Origin: DASQPA01 sp963757335 | GTDB taxonomy: Bacteria > Acidobacteriota > Thermoanaerobaculia > Multivoradales > UBA5704 | Assembly (NCBI GenBank): GCA_963757335.1 | Contig: CAVWRJ010000023.1 | Coordinates: forward strand, 62,001-126,000 | Length of the DNA: 64,000 bases | Direction of reading: 5' to 3' | Part shown: positions 39,269 through 47,171 of the stretch, piece after piece | How positions within the stretch are numbered: position 1 is the stretch's first letter | Layout of the letters: each line of letters begins with the position of its first letter | Position numbers and translations under genes: made by a program | The notes under the pieces: generated by a model | Seen by the model: the letters and a program-made list of their open reading frames with translations, nothing else | Told to the model about the DNA's origin: nothing | Database searches by the model: none

Positions 39269-39963
39269 CCTGGACCTCCTCTGCGAGGCGAAGGAGCGCT
39301 CTCCGGACCGCCAGCTCGTGCAGCGTCTGGCGAGGACCGCCCGGTGGCAAGAGCAAGCTGCTCGTAACTGAACCCCATTTCGATCCGGGCCACGATCAAC
39401 TCGTGATCACCGGGATCGAGCCGTCTCAAGGCGTCACGATAGCGAGCCGTGTTCTCGAGCGCGACCGCCCGATCCAGGGGTGAAGTGCCTGGATCAGGCA
39501 GGGCGGAAGTGAGCCCTCCCGAAGTCTCGACCTGGCCAGCCCGCCGGATTTCGTCCCGAATGCGGTTCCTTATGGACTCTTGCAAATAGGCGCGTACTGC
39601 CCGCCGCCGCTTGGGCTCGATACGGCCCAAGTGCCGGAAAAGATTGACCAACGCCTCCTGAACGAGGTCCACCGTGTCCATTCGCCTGCGCGCCCAGGAA
39701 GGGAGCCGTCCTCGCGCCCAGCGTTGCAGACCCGGTAGAAGATGCCCGAAAAGCCGGTTCAGCGCGGTCGAGTCACCCTGGCGAGCGCGGAGGAACAGGC
39801 GGAGAGAGGTGGTCAAGCCTGAGGCCGACTTGGAATCCTCGACGGCCCGCGGCGTCTTCTGGGCGTCTGCCGCCAAACCCCGGGGCGGAAGGGCGCCGAA
39901 CCCCTCTGGACGTGGCGCCATTTCATCGGACGAAAGCTCTCGGCCGTTCGGTGGATGCTTCAT
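39261..39963 (-). CDS. ECF-type sigma factor (frame broken near 39.33 kb)
   Basis: The N-terminus is a charged low-complexity stretch. Region 2 is LFLRARQGDSTALNRLFGHL with MDTVDLVQEALVNLFRHLGR. Region 4 is RDALRRLDPGDHELIVARIE, GFSYEQLALATGRSSPDA. After this the open frame is unrelated, but one base away it reads LHELAVRRALLRLAEEVQVA and stops at TAA 39261-39263, a normal region 4.2 end. So a single-base slip lies in about 39311-39345. The corrected stop overlaps the kinase start (TTG 39268). Sigma-kinase pairs of this kind are common in Acidobacteriota and Planctomycetes. Confidence 0.82.
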
Positions 39964-40156
39964 ACGGACGTTTGCTCGTGCAAAGAGATGTTAGCAGGGT
40001 CGAAAGCACTGGGTCAATTTTCGCCCGCCGCCAGTCGTGTTCGAAACGGCAAAGTTGTTCGTTCTCCAGTTACAGCAGCCCGGGAGTGACCGGGTCTAAC
40101 GCAGGTTCAATGACCTGTCCGGAGCCACTCGCCGGCCGGGCAGGAAAGGAGATCGG

Positions 40157-40549
40157 ATGCCGCCCCAGAAAGCAGCCAAGACCGCCGCACCGCAGACCTC
40201 GTGTGACCGCGGACCTGACATGCCTCACCCCAAGCCGCTCAAAGTCTCCGCCGGTCAGGCCGTCACCCTCGACTTCTTCTACTGCTTCACGCCAGGCCAC
40301 ATGATCGTGCGGCTTGACGACGAGGTCCTCGTTGACCGGCCGGTACCACCTCCCGCGACCGTCCACGTCGATATCACGCCGCTTTCCCCAGGCCTCCATA
40401 CGCTGAGCTGGCTCTTCCATCCCGTCAGTCTCACCTGGAAGGCCGTATCCGAGATTTCCGTGGACGGCGCGGTCCAGCGCCGACGGACCGACGACAACTC
40501 AAGCCCTCTCCACTTGGTTCTCGACTCCGTCTTTCTGGAGGTCAAGTAA
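40157..40549 (+). CDS. Orphan protein, 130 aa, predicted beta-rich
   Basis: No family is recognised. A strong GAAAGGAGATCGG site precedes the ATG. The N-terminus is charged and low-complexity; from PLKVSAGQAVTLDFFYC on it alternates polar and hydrophobic residues (HMIVRLDDEVLVDRP, ATVHVDITPLSPGLHTLSW), suggestive of an Ig-like sandwich. There is no clear signal peptide. Its stop codon is directly followed by the ATG of the next gene, so both form an operon. The ~190-nt stretch upstream holds small inverted repeats (CCGGG pair, CAGGT-ACCTG pair) but no clear promoter. Confidence 0.65.
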   Translation: MPPQKAAKTAAPQTSCDRGPDMPHPKPLKVSAGQAVTLDFFYCFTPGHMIVRLDDEVLVDRPVPPPATVHVDITPLSPGLHTLSWLFHPVSLTWKAVSEISVDGAVQRRRTDDNSSPLHLVLDSVFLEVK

Positions 40550-41815
40550 ATGTGTCTATGGAAGATCGGATTTTTCATGATTGCTGTCAGTGCTTCGCCG
40601 CTCGTAGCAGCGCCGACCACCTGCCCCGACGGCAAGCTGGCTGTCGATGATACCCTGTTTAAAGCTCTTAAGGACGCGACGGCTGCGCTCGACAATAGTA
40701 CTATTCCCTCGGACCGCCAGGTGGCGGCGCCAAGCACCGCGAGCGGCAGTCCGACGCTCGTAGATCATGCCTCTTTTCCCGCGGTTCTGGGGGCTGCCTT
40801 GAATGACGACCTCGTCACTACCAATGACCGGTCGGCTACGGTGGATTTGAATCTCTTCGCCTTCGAGACATTGACGCATTCTGATTACCTCTCATCGCAA
40901 TCGAAATATCAAGAGCACACGACCGCCCGCAAGTTCGGTGGCTCGATTACGTTTGGAGGGACAGGAGACAAGTTCGATCGCAACGGCGACGGCAAAGTCG
41001 ACGATCCCCTGATCGCGAAGGACCTAGGCGACATCATCGATTACGAATTGCGCTTCCGCTTGAGTCGGAGCACCGACCGGCGAGAGAAATACAATGCCGA
41101 AGCCCTCATCACGGCTATCACGGTCGTAGACGCGGAGCTCTTGCTGCAGTTTCACAACTTCAGGATGCTGCACGCCAACGAAATCAAGAACATGATGGAC
41201 GAGGCAGGTTGTGCTCCAGAAGGCGATGTCAAAGCCCTTCTCGATCGATGGAAACAAGACCTCTCCGAGGTCGGTGCGTCGATCATTGAGGCAAATCGCG
41301 ACCTCCAGATGGCCGTCGACAAGATCGACCTCCGGCCGGTGTGGAGCATCGTCGCGGGCGGCAGTGAGAGGCGCCAGCAGTTCGGGGCGAACTCCGTGAA
41401 GCTCGGCATTCGTGCCGAGCTCTTCAAATCGAAGGGGCACGAGAACACGCTCAACCTGGATTGGCTCCGAAAACAGTCTCTCTTCGGCATGCCCGAGATG
41501 AAAACGCTCAAGGGCTCCTTCCAGCACACCTATACATGGAAGAAGGGCAGCACCGTCGCGCCCGACGGAATCGACATCTCGGCGAGTGCCTCCTTTGAGC
41601 ACACCCAGAACGTGCCGGACGTCAAGCACCCCGACATCTTCAAGGTGAACGCCAAGCTCGAATACCCCTTGACCAAGGCCATCAAGATTCCCATCTCGAT
41701 CTCCTGGGCGAACCACACCGACCTATTGACCGACGAGCACGACATCCGCGGGCATGTCGGCTTCACAGTCGACTTCTCGAAGCTCACGAAGCCGGCCAAC
41801 GACACCGTCAAATAA
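40550..41815 (+). CDS. Secreted orphan protein with EF-hand-like loop
   Basis: 421 aa. The N-terminus MCLWKIGFFMIAVSASPLVAA is a signal peptide, probably cleaved after VAA. Around residue 143 lies DRNGDGKVDDPL, which fits a 12-residue calcium loop. Residues 190-260 are helical (VDAELLLQFHNFRMLHANEI). The C-terminal 130 residues alternate, as in outer-membrane or beta-sandwich proteins (GSFQHTYTWKKG, DISASASFEHT, HVGFTVDFSKL). It is encoded with no gap after the beta-rich orphan. Lower GC than the region average. Location outside the inner membrane is inferred. No known family is recognised. Confidence 0.7.
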   Translation: MCLWKIGFFMIAVSASPLVAAPTTCPDGKLAVDDTLFKALKDATAALDNSTIPSDRQVAAPSTASGSPTLVDHASFPAVLGAALNDDLVTTNDRSATVDLNLFAFETLTHSDYLSSQSKYQEHTTARKFGGSITFGGTGDKFDRNGDGKVDDPLIAKDLGDIIDYELRFRLSRSTDRREKYNAEALITAITVVDAELLLQFHNFRMLHANEIKNMMDEAGCAPEGDVKALLDRWKQDLSEVGASIIEANRDLQMAVDKIDLRPVWSIVAGGSERRQQFGANSVKLGIRAELFKSKGHENTLNLDWLRKQSLFGMPEMKTLKGSFQHTYTWKKGSTVAPDGIDISASASFEHTQNVPDVKHPDIFKVNAKLEYPLTKAIKIPISISWANHTDLLTDEHDIRGHVGFTVDFSKLTKPANDTVK

Positions 41816-41833
41816 CCCTCGATTTCGTTCCGG

Positions 41834-41857
41834 GCCGCCGGCCTCAGCGCCGGCGGC
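41834..41857 (+). terminator. Strong hairpin after the orphan operon (possible terminator)
   Basis: GCCGCCGGC (41834-41842) and GCCGGCGGC (41849-41857) form a perfect 9-bp stem with a 6-nt loop, 19 nt after the stop. No U-tract follows, so it could be a factor-dependent terminator or an mRNA-stabilising hairpin. Confidence 0.45.
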
Positions 41858-41980
41858 ACGCGAACTACGCCGAGTGCTGCGCAGGACCCGAGGGCGATCG
41901 CCGGGCGCGGCCCCAGCACCTACTGGCCGACCGAGCGCTGCTGGGTGTACGAGGAGTACCACTCATCGGGCACCCTTCGG

Positions 41981-42208
41981 TTAGCCGACTTTTGACGCAG
42001 GATGGACAGGCTCCCCCAAGGAATCCTCAATGGGAGTGCTGCCATGCTTTACAACAGAATGGCCGGAGCTTGCCTGCCTAGCTGAGAGGCGACGACAGAA
42101 TTCTTGGATGTCGTAGTTCGCCTCGGCAAAAAGGGCCTCTCGGGCCTGCCGTACTTCGGCCACGATTGGATCCTGCCATGTCTTTGCGGGGGAACGATCG
42201 TTAATCAT
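41981..42208 (-). CDS. Small conserved-type protein, possible antitoxin, 75 aa
   Basis: ATG at 42208 has a near-ideal AGGAGGT site, 7 nt away; longer frames are not supported. TWQDPIVAEVRQAREALFAE followed by ANYDIQEFCRRLSARQ resembles the short 'PIVEEVR..RE' proteins found widely near TA loci. They have a helical body and a charged C-terminus. No adjacent toxin gene is present; the vapBC pair lies 450 bp away. So the role remains open. Lower GC than surroundings. Confidence 0.6.
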   Translation of the reverse strand: MINDRSPAKTWQDPIVAEVRQAREALFAEANYDIQEFCRRLSARQASSGHSVVKHGSTPIEDSLGEPVHPASKVG

Positions 42209-42296
42209 TTTCTGCACCTCCTCTGAGCTCTTCCGGTGTGCACAGTACCGATGCTGAGTATTCTTGCTCCCTGCAAATCCTGTTGGGACGCACCCC

Positions 42297-42656
42297 CTAC
42301 CCCGCCCGAGTCCCATCCGGCACCCCCCGTTCCGGAACCGCCAACGCCGGCGTAACGCCATCCGCGAAGCCAAGATCGAAGAGCATGGCCTCGGACACCT
42401 CTCCCGCCATCTTTCTTGGCTCCAAGTTGACGACGAAGAGCGCCTGCCGGCCCTGGATCTCCAGGGGATTGGGCCGCTCCTGCTTGATTCCGGCGAGGAC
42501 CGTCCGCTTGTGGTCTCCGAAGCTCACGGTGAGGCGCAGGAGCTTGGCGGACTTTGGCACTTCCTCGACGCTCTCGATCGTGCCGACTCGGATGTCCAGG
42601 GCTTCTAAGGCGGAGAAAGGGACGGTGGGCTTGATCGGCGCGGGGGTCATCTTCAC
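42297..42656 (-). CDS. tRNA-binding-domain protein (CsaA-like)
   Basis: 119 aa, a single OB-fold EMAP/Trbp111-type domain. LDIRVGTIESVEEVPKSAKL, LLRLTVSFGDHKRTVLAGIK, GRQALFVVNLEPRKMAGEVS and EAMLFDLGFADGVT follow CsaA and the C-terminal domain of methionyl-tRNA synthetase. It probably binds tRNA or acts as a chaperone-like dimer. Its start overlaps the end of vapC by 4 nt, so it may be co-transcribed with the TA pair. Confidence 0.88.
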   Translation of the reverse strand: MKMTPAPIKPTVPFSALEALDIRVGTIESVEEVPKSAKLLRLTVSFGDHKRTVLAGIKQERPNPLEIQGRQALFVVNLEPRKMAGEVSEAMLFDLGFADGVTPALAVPERGVPDGTRAG

Positions 42657-43066
42657 CCCACCCGCCGCGGCAACGCCGGCCGCAGGCCCAGGTGGTCCTC
42701 GAAGGGCTCGAAGGCGGGGTCGGAGTGGAGAAGGACCAGGTTCCAGCGCAGGCAGAAGGCGGCGATCAGGCTGTCGACGAGGTTGGGCGCCGGTAGGTGG
42801 TGCTCGGCGCAGAGGCGGTGGGTGTGGTCGGCGGCGAGCTGGGCGATCTCCCAGTTGCTGATCGGGTAGAGGGTGAAGTGGAGGAGGGCCTTTTTTGCGG
42901 TGTCATAGGAGTCCGGCTGGACGTAGCCGGCGAGGACCTCGGCGACGATGAGGTCGCCGGTCACCAGGAAGCCCTCTCCCAGGAGGCGGTGGAGATAGTC
43001 GGTCTCCCGCGATACCACCCCGTCGAAGTAGCCGGCCCAGACCGAGGTGTCAACGAGGATCTGCAA
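42653..43066 (-). CDS. vapC: PIN-domain toxin (VapC)
   Basis: 137 aa. The PIN start MQILVDTSVWAGYFDG has the first Asp (D6). TGDLIVAEVLAGY has a conserved Glu, NLVDSLIAAFC the third acidic residue, and LLHSDPAFEPFEDHLGL the fourth. Fold and length are those of a VapC endoribonuclease. It begins inside the 3' end of the upstream vapB (17-nt overlap), the usual co-translated design. The target RNA is unknown. Confidence 0.9.
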   Translation of the reverse strand: MQILVDTSVWAGYFDGVVSRETDYLHRLLGEGFLVTGDLIVAEVLAGYVQPDSYDTAKKALLHFTLYPISNWEIAQLAADHTHRLCAEHHLPAPNLVDSLIAAFCLRWNLVLLHSDPAFEPFEDHLGLRPALPRRVG

Positions 43067-43268
43067 CGGTTCCTGCCTTTCCCGATGCCCCCGGAGTCTC
43101 CTCGCCCTCCCAGCGGAGCCGGCCGCGGAGATCCCGCACCTCGCGCTGTCCGTGCAGCCGGAGGAGCGTACGGAGCGCCTCCTCGACCACCGCCCGCTTG
43201 GTCTGCTTGCCCGTCAAGGCCGTGGCGCGGGCCATCAGCTCGTCGTCCAGATGGATGTTGGTGCGCAT
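43050..43268 (-). CDS. vapB: Ribbon-helix-helix antitoxin (VapB)
   Basis: 72 aa. The N-terminus MRTNIHLDDELMARATALTG is a ribbon-helix-helix DNA-binding domain typical of VapB antitoxins; the toxin-binding tail has LRDLRGRLRWEGE-type charge. The ATG at 43268 has AGAGG upstream; an earlier in-frame start is unlikely. RHH proteins bind palindromes, and an ACACC-N15-GGTGT palindrome lies 20 nt upstream of this start, so autoregulation is probable. Confidence 0.9.
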   Translation of the reverse strand: MRTNIHLDDELMARATALTGKQTKRAVVEEALRTLLRLHGQREVRDLRGRLRWEGEETPGASGKAGTVADPR

Positions 43269-43287
43269 CGTTTTTCCTCTCGTCAAT

Positions 43288-43312
43288 ACACCCTATCGTA
43301 GCATGGAGGTGT
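43288..43312. promoter_or_regulatory. Palindromic operator-like site, vapBC promoter
   Basis: ACACC-N15-GGTGT (25 bp), flanked by T on the left and A on the right, 20 nt before the vapB ATG on the minus strand. It overlaps a -10-like TACGAT. The two further copies upstream have the same spacing. Confidence 0.6.
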
Positions 43313-43371
43313 AGAATCGGAGCCCGGCGGATCGTCCGAGCTACGAACAAACTCGTCTTCATGGCGTAAAT

Positions 43372-43398
43372 ATACAGTGATGCATCGTCGCCGTGTAT
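43372..43398. promoter_or_regulatory. Degenerate copy of the operator-like palindrome
   Basis: ATACA at 43372-43376 and TGTAT at 43394-43398 flank a 17-nt centre. The outer half-sites match the vapBC operator, but spacing is 2 nt shorter between T-A pairs, so it is a weak copy. Confidence 0.35.
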
Positions 43399-43455
43399 TT
43401 TTCGGTGGAAATCTCGCTGCATGGGTAGTGGAGGGGCCCTCTAGGGGACAAAGAT

Positions 43456-43480
43456 ACACCCCGACGAGCCATTAAGGTAT
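43456..43480. promoter_or_regulatory. Operator-like palindrome, upstream copy
   Basis: ACACC-N15-GGTAT, 25 bp. It sits in a 38-bp segment matched base for base at most positions by the copy 84 bp to the right (common TAAGGT, TATG and GA positions). Confidence 0.5.
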
Positions 43481-43539
43481 ATGCGTGAGTGACTCCGCTC
43501 CCTCCACCGGGGTGGAGCGAGAGTTGTCGCGGCTTTCGT

Positions 43540-43564
43540 ACACCTCAACATCCCGGTAAGGTGT
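43540..43564. promoter_or_regulatory. Operator-like palindrome, distal copy
   Basis: TACACC-N13-AGGTGTA centred here, the most symmetric copy. It lies about 270 bp from vapB and 200 bp upstream of the PASTA gene on the other strand. The 493-bp gap 43269-43761 otherwise holds no recognisable gene. Confidence 0.5.
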
Positions 43565-43761
43565 ATGAATGAGGGGGAAGCGTGGTTTATCGACGAGTGG
43601 AGGAGTTTTTTCGGCTCTGCGCGGTGTATTGGGAAGGCGTCAATGTGTAAGGAGCCTTCCCTCCGGCGATTCCACCCGGGCCCAGGGCTTTTGTAAGCTC
43701 GCTGTCAAGCCCGGAGAGGGGAGATCCTGGCCCGGACCCGCCTCTGCTAGACTGCGCGCCT

Positions 43762-44509
43762 ATGGGTCGCAAGCTCCTGCGTGCTCTCGGCATGCTCGCC
43801 TATGCCGCCTTCGTCGTCCTCGCCTTCACTCTCGCGGCCTACCTGTCATTCAGCTTCTTCGTGCGGAGCGGGGTGACCCCGGTGCCTTCGGTCGTGGGGA
43901 TGACGCGGGCCGAGGCGAGCAACGTCCTCGTCGAACGGGGCATCGTCGTCCGCGCGGTGGCCAGCCAAGGGGCGCTACGACGACAAGGTGCCGGCCGGGC
44001 GGGTGCTTCGCCAGATCCCCGATGCGCGGACCCTGGTGAAGCGGGGGAGCGGGGTGCAGCTCGTCCTCTCCCTCGGGCCGCAGCGGGTCGACGTGCCGGA
44101 TCTCGCGGCGAAGACCTTCCCGGTCGCCCAGGTGACCCTCTCGGGGAGCGGCCTGATCGTCGGCCGGACCCTCTCCGCCTTCATTCCCGGACACGAGACC
44201 GGAACGGTGGTGGCCCAGGACCCCGACCCCGGCGCCGCGGTGCCGCCCGCCTCGCCGGTCGACGTCCTCCTCGCCCTCCCGGCGCCGGGGGAGCGCTACA
44301 TCATGCCGGACCTCGTCTACCAGCAGTACGACCGCGTCCGCGCCTTCTTCGAGCGCGAGAAGTTCCGCCTGGGGAACGTCAAGTACGAGCGCTACGAGGG
44401 GGTCGCCGCGGGGGTCATCCTGCGCCAGTTCCCCCTCCCCGGCCACCCGCTGTCCCAGGACGATCCGGTCTCGCTCGTCGTCGCTACCACGGAGGACGTA
44501 CCGGGATGA
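43762..44509 (+). CDS. PASTA-domain protein with N-terminal membrane anchor (one-base frame break)
   Basis: An N-terminal helix (LLRALGMLAYAAFVVLAFTL) anchors the protein. PASTA-type repeats follow: VPSVVGMTRAEASNVLVERG, VDVPDLAAKTFPVAQVTLSG and IMPDLVYQQYDRVRAFFERE, each with the PxxxG/D..xA...L pattern. After VVRAVASQG the frame is off by one at the GGGG run 43969-43972; removing one G gives GRYDDKVPAGRVLRQIP and an intact protein of about 248 aa. PASTA domains bind peptidoglycan stem peptides. The stop overlaps the ATG of rpe. Here no kinase domain is attached. Confidence 0.82.
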
Positions 44510-45168
44510 GGCTCGCCCCTTCCATTCTCTCTTCCGACCTGGCGGACCTGAAGGGCGTCATGGCGGTCTGCGAGGCCGGCGGCGCCGACCTCGTCCACTT
44601 CGACGTCATGGACGGCCATTTCGTCCCCAACCTGTCCTTCGGCATCCCCGTCCTCGCCGCGCTCCACCGGAACACCCGGCTGCCGATCGACGTTCATCTC
44701 ATGGTGGAGGCGCCGGACCGGCTGCTCGGGGACTACCTGAAGGCCGGGGCGGCGCGGGTGGCGGTCCACTGGGAGGCGGTCGTCCACCTCGACCGGGTCC
44801 TCGCCCAGATCCGCGAGGGCGGTGCCGAGGCCGGGGTGGCGATCAACCCGGCGACCCCCGTCGAGCTCCTCGTCGACGCCCTGCCGCGCCTCGACTACGT
44901 CCTTGTGATGTCGGTCAACCCGGGCTTCGGCGGCCAGACGTTCCTCTCCGGGGCCCTCGACAAGGCCCGGCGGCTGCGGGATCTCGTGCGGCGGCTGGGG
45001 GTGAAAGTCGAGATCGAGATGGACGGCGGCATCGAGCGCGATAACATTCGTCAGGTGGTCACGGCAGGCGTCGACGTCTGCGTCGTGGGCTCCGCGATCT
45101 TTTCGGCCCCCGATCCGGTGGCTACCATGTCCGAGTTGCGGAGAAGCGCTCGGTCGGAGACGGTATGA
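44506..45168 (+). CDS. rpe: Ribulose-phosphate 3-epimerase
   Basis: 220-aa TIM barrel interconverting ribulose-5-phosphate and xylulose-5-phosphate. LAPSILSSDLADL, LVHFDVMDGHFVPNLSFG, LPIDVHLMVEAPDRL, AGVAINPATPVE, VLVMSVNPGFGGQTF, IEMDGGIERDNI and VVGSAIFSA are all family motifs and include the metal His/Asp ligands. It starts at ATG inside the PASTA stop and ends inside the bamD start, so it is embedded in an envelope-biogenesis operon. Confidence 0.96.
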   Translation: MRLAPSILSSDLADLKGVMAVCEAGGADLVHFDVMDGHFVPNLSFGIPVLAALHRNTRLPIDVHLMVEAPDRLLGDYLKAGAARVAVHWEAVVHLDRVLAQIREGGAEAGVAINPATPVELLVDALPRLDYVLVMSVNPGFGGQTFLSGALDKARRLRDLVRRLGVKVEIEMDGGIERDNIRQVVTAGVDVCVVGSAIFSAPDPVATMSELRRSARSETV

Positions 45169-45977
45169 CAAGAACTTCGAAGCTGATCCCTCGGGTGCCG
45201 CGCCGGGCCGTTTTCGCCGCGCTCGCCGCCCTTTCCCTCTTGGCCGGTCTGCTCTTGACCGGCTGTCACCACGGCCGTCCCAAGCAGGACCCCGTCCTCC
45301 AGCTCTCGGCGGAGGAGTCCTTGACTCAAGGCAAGGCCTGGCTCGCGAAGGAGAAGTACGCGCGGGCGCGGCCCTACTTCACCCACGCCTACGAGGTCGA
45401 GCCCAACTCGGTGAACGGCCGCGAGGCGCTGCTCCTCGCCGCCGACACCTACTACCTGGAGGGCGGCTCGACCAACTTCATCCAGGCCGAGGCCAAGTAC
45501 CGCGACTATCTGAACCGCTTCCCCACCAGCGACCAGGCGCCCTACGTGCAGTTCCAGATCGCCAACAGCCTGGCGAAGCGGATGGAGCGGCCGGACCGCG
45601 ACCAGGCGGTGACCCGGAAGGGCTATGAAGCCTACCAGGACCTGATCCGTCTCTATCCCACGAGCGAGTACGCCGCCCAGGCCCAGGAGCAGGTCGAGGT
45701 GGTGCGCGCCAACCTGGCCGAGCACGAGTTCATGGTCGGCCGGTTCTATATGCGCTACGGCTCGCCGCAGGCGGCGGCCGAGCGCTTCCAGTATCTCTTG
45801 AAGACCTACCCGCGCTACGCAGCGCGGGACAAGGTCATGTACTACATGGGGCTGGCCTACGGCCTGAGCAGCAACCCCGAGGAGTCGCAGAAGGCCTTCG
45901 ACCGGTTGAAGAAGGAGTATCCGCAGAGCCCCTACATCGCGGAGATCTCGACGCCGAAGAAGGCAGGAGGAGCGTAA
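45165..45977 (+). CDS. bamD: BamD-like outer-membrane assembly lipoprotein
   Basis: 270 aa. A basic N-terminus, hydrophobic stretch and lipobox LLLTG-C direct it to the outer membrane. Five TPR-like helical pairs follow, such as SLTQGKAWLAKEKYARARPY, AEAKYRDYLNRFPTSDQAPY, and EHEFMVGRFYMRYGSPQAA with FQYLLKTYPRY and FDRLKKEYPQSPY. This is the BamD pattern, where the protein helps BamA insert beta-barrels. It overlaps rpe (ATGA) and is followed 6 nt later by the YbgF-like gene. Confidence 0.85.
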   Translation: MTRTSKLIPRVPRRAVFAALAALSLLAGLLLTGCHHGRPKQDPVLQLSAEESLTQGKAWLAKEKYARARPYFTHAYEVEPNSVNGREALLLAADTYYLEGGSTNFIQAEAKYRDYLNRFPTSDQAPYVQFQIANSLAKRMERPDRDQAVTRKGYEAYQDLIRLYPTSEYAAQAQEQVEVVRANLAEHEFMVGRFYMRYGSPQAAAERFQYLLKTYPRYAARDKVMYYMGLAYGLSSNPEESQKAFDRLKKEYPQSPYIAEISTPKKAGGA

Positions 45978-45983
45978 GCACCG

Positions 45984-47036
45984 ATGAGAATCCCGAAGCA
46001 CCTGGTCCTGGCCGCCCTCCCCCTCCTGGTCACCGTCCTCCCCGGCCTGATCGCTACCGGCTGCACCGGTACCGCCCTCCGGCCCGATACCGGGATCTCG
46101 GATAACGAGCTCCGCGAGCTCAAGAGCCGGGTCGTCGAGCTGCAGCAGAAGGCGGCGGTCTCGGAGGTCGAGATCGCCCGCCTGCGCGAGGAGATCGCCG
46201 CCCTCCAGGCCGCCCCGGGCGGCCGGCGGAGCTCGCTGTCCTCCAGCTCTCCATCGTCGATCTCGTCGATCTCGTCGGTGCCCTCTTCGGTGCGGCGGAC
46301 CCCGCCCGCGAGCCGCCCTACCGCCTCCGCACCGGCACCGCCGGCACCGTCGCGGAGCGAAGAGCGCTCGGGGGACGTCGTCCGCGAGCGGCGCGAGTCG
46401 GCGATCGAGGAGGTGGACGTCCCCGAGCCGGACCGGCCGGCCCCGTCTCCCGCCCCCTCGTCGGCCACCCGGCCGACCCGGCCGTCGGCATCGACGCCAT
46501 CGACGACTTCGTCGAAGCGCGCCGCGACCTCCCCGCCGCCGCCCCTCCCGAGGCCGCCGGTGGAGAGCGCGCCGCCCGCACCGGCGAGCGCCGCGCCCTC
46601 GTCCACCCTCCCTCCCGGCCCGGTGGTCACCGGCGCCGGGGAGGCGGCCGAGACGCTCCCGCCCGCCGCCCAGGCGCTCTACGACCGTGGCTACACCCTC
46701 TATCACCAGGGGCACTACGTGGATGCCGAGGCGAGCTTCCAGCGCTTCCTCCAGAGCGAGCCCAAGAGCGAGCTGGCCGACAACGCGCTCTACTGGATCG
46801 GCGAGTGCCGATACTCGCGGCGCGACCTGCGGGGCGCCCTCTCCGCCTTCCGCGAGACCGTCGAACGCTACCCGCAGGGCAACAAGGTGCCGGACGCCAT
46901 GCTGAAGGCCGGGCAGACGATGGAGGCCCTGGGCGACAAGGAGGGGGCGCGGACCACCTACAAGGAGGTCACCCGGCGTTTCCCCAACACCGCCGCTGCG
47001 GCGGCCGCCGACGAGCGGCGCACCAAGCTGCCATGA
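45984..47036 (+). CDS. YbgF/CpoB-like periplasmic lipoprotein
   Basis: 350 aa. A signal peptide ends with LIATG-C, so it is likely a lipoprotein. A coiled coil follows (ELRELKSRVVELQQKAAV to EEIAALQAA). A long Ser/Pro/Ala-rich linker (about 80-215) leads to C-terminal TPRs: YDRGYTLYHQGHYVDAEASF, NALYWIGECRYSRRDLRGAL and GDKEGARTTYKEVTRRFPNT. This coil plus TPR layout is that of YbgF/CpoB, which links outer-membrane constriction with peptidoglycan synthesis. A truncated palindromic element follows its stop codon at once. Confidence 0.87.
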   Translation: MRIPKHLVLAALPLLVTVLPGLIATGCTGTALRPDTGISDNELRELKSRVVELQQKAAVSEVEIARLREEIAALQAAPGGRRSSLSSSSPSSISSISSVPSSVRRTPPASRPTASAPAPPAPSRSEERSGDVVRERRESAIEEVDVPEPDRPAPSPAPSSATRPTRPSASTPSTTSSKRAATSPPPPLPRPPVESAPPAPASAAPSSTLPPGPVVTGAGEAAETLPPAAQALYDRGYTLYHQGHYVDAEASFQRFLQSEPKSELADNALYWIGECRYSRRDLRGALSAFRETVERYPQGNKVPDAMLKAGQTMEALGDKEGARTTYKEVTRRFPNTAAAAAADERRTKLP

Positions 47037-47037
47037 G

Positions 47038-47095
47038 GGACCGGCGCGAAGCGCCCGAAGGAGCCCGCCCGCAGGTTCAAACGGGCCGGGATTCG
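47038..47095 (-). repeat. Dispersed palindromic element, copy 5 (truncated)
   Basis: Reverse-oriented copy lacking the GACTGGCTG block, so the core is shortened to GGCGCGAAGCGCCCGAAGGA and then GCCCGCCCGCAGG. The arm GTTCAAACGGGCC remains on one side only. It starts 2 nt after the ybgF stop. Confidence 0.75.
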
Positions 47096-47139
47096 CGGCC
47101 AAAGCCTCAGGGACAACTTGAGGTTCACCCCGGTAAACC

Positions 47140-47168
47140 TTGACAGCCGAAGACGAACGGTGTAGCTT
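47140..47168 (+). promoter_or_regulatory. Sigma-70-like promoter for the LysM gene
   Basis: A perfect -35 TTGACA (47140-47145) is followed after 17 bp by TAGCTT (47163-47168), three of six in common with the -10 consensus. It is 55 nt upstream of the gene start and 7-nt placement puts the start site in the following palindrome. Confidence 0.55.
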
Positions 47169-47171
47169 AGT

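Noticed and set aside
43372..43398. Full member of the vapBC operator set
   Set aside because: Half-sites are present but spacing is shorter and one base of each half-site is lost; listed only as a degenerate copy.
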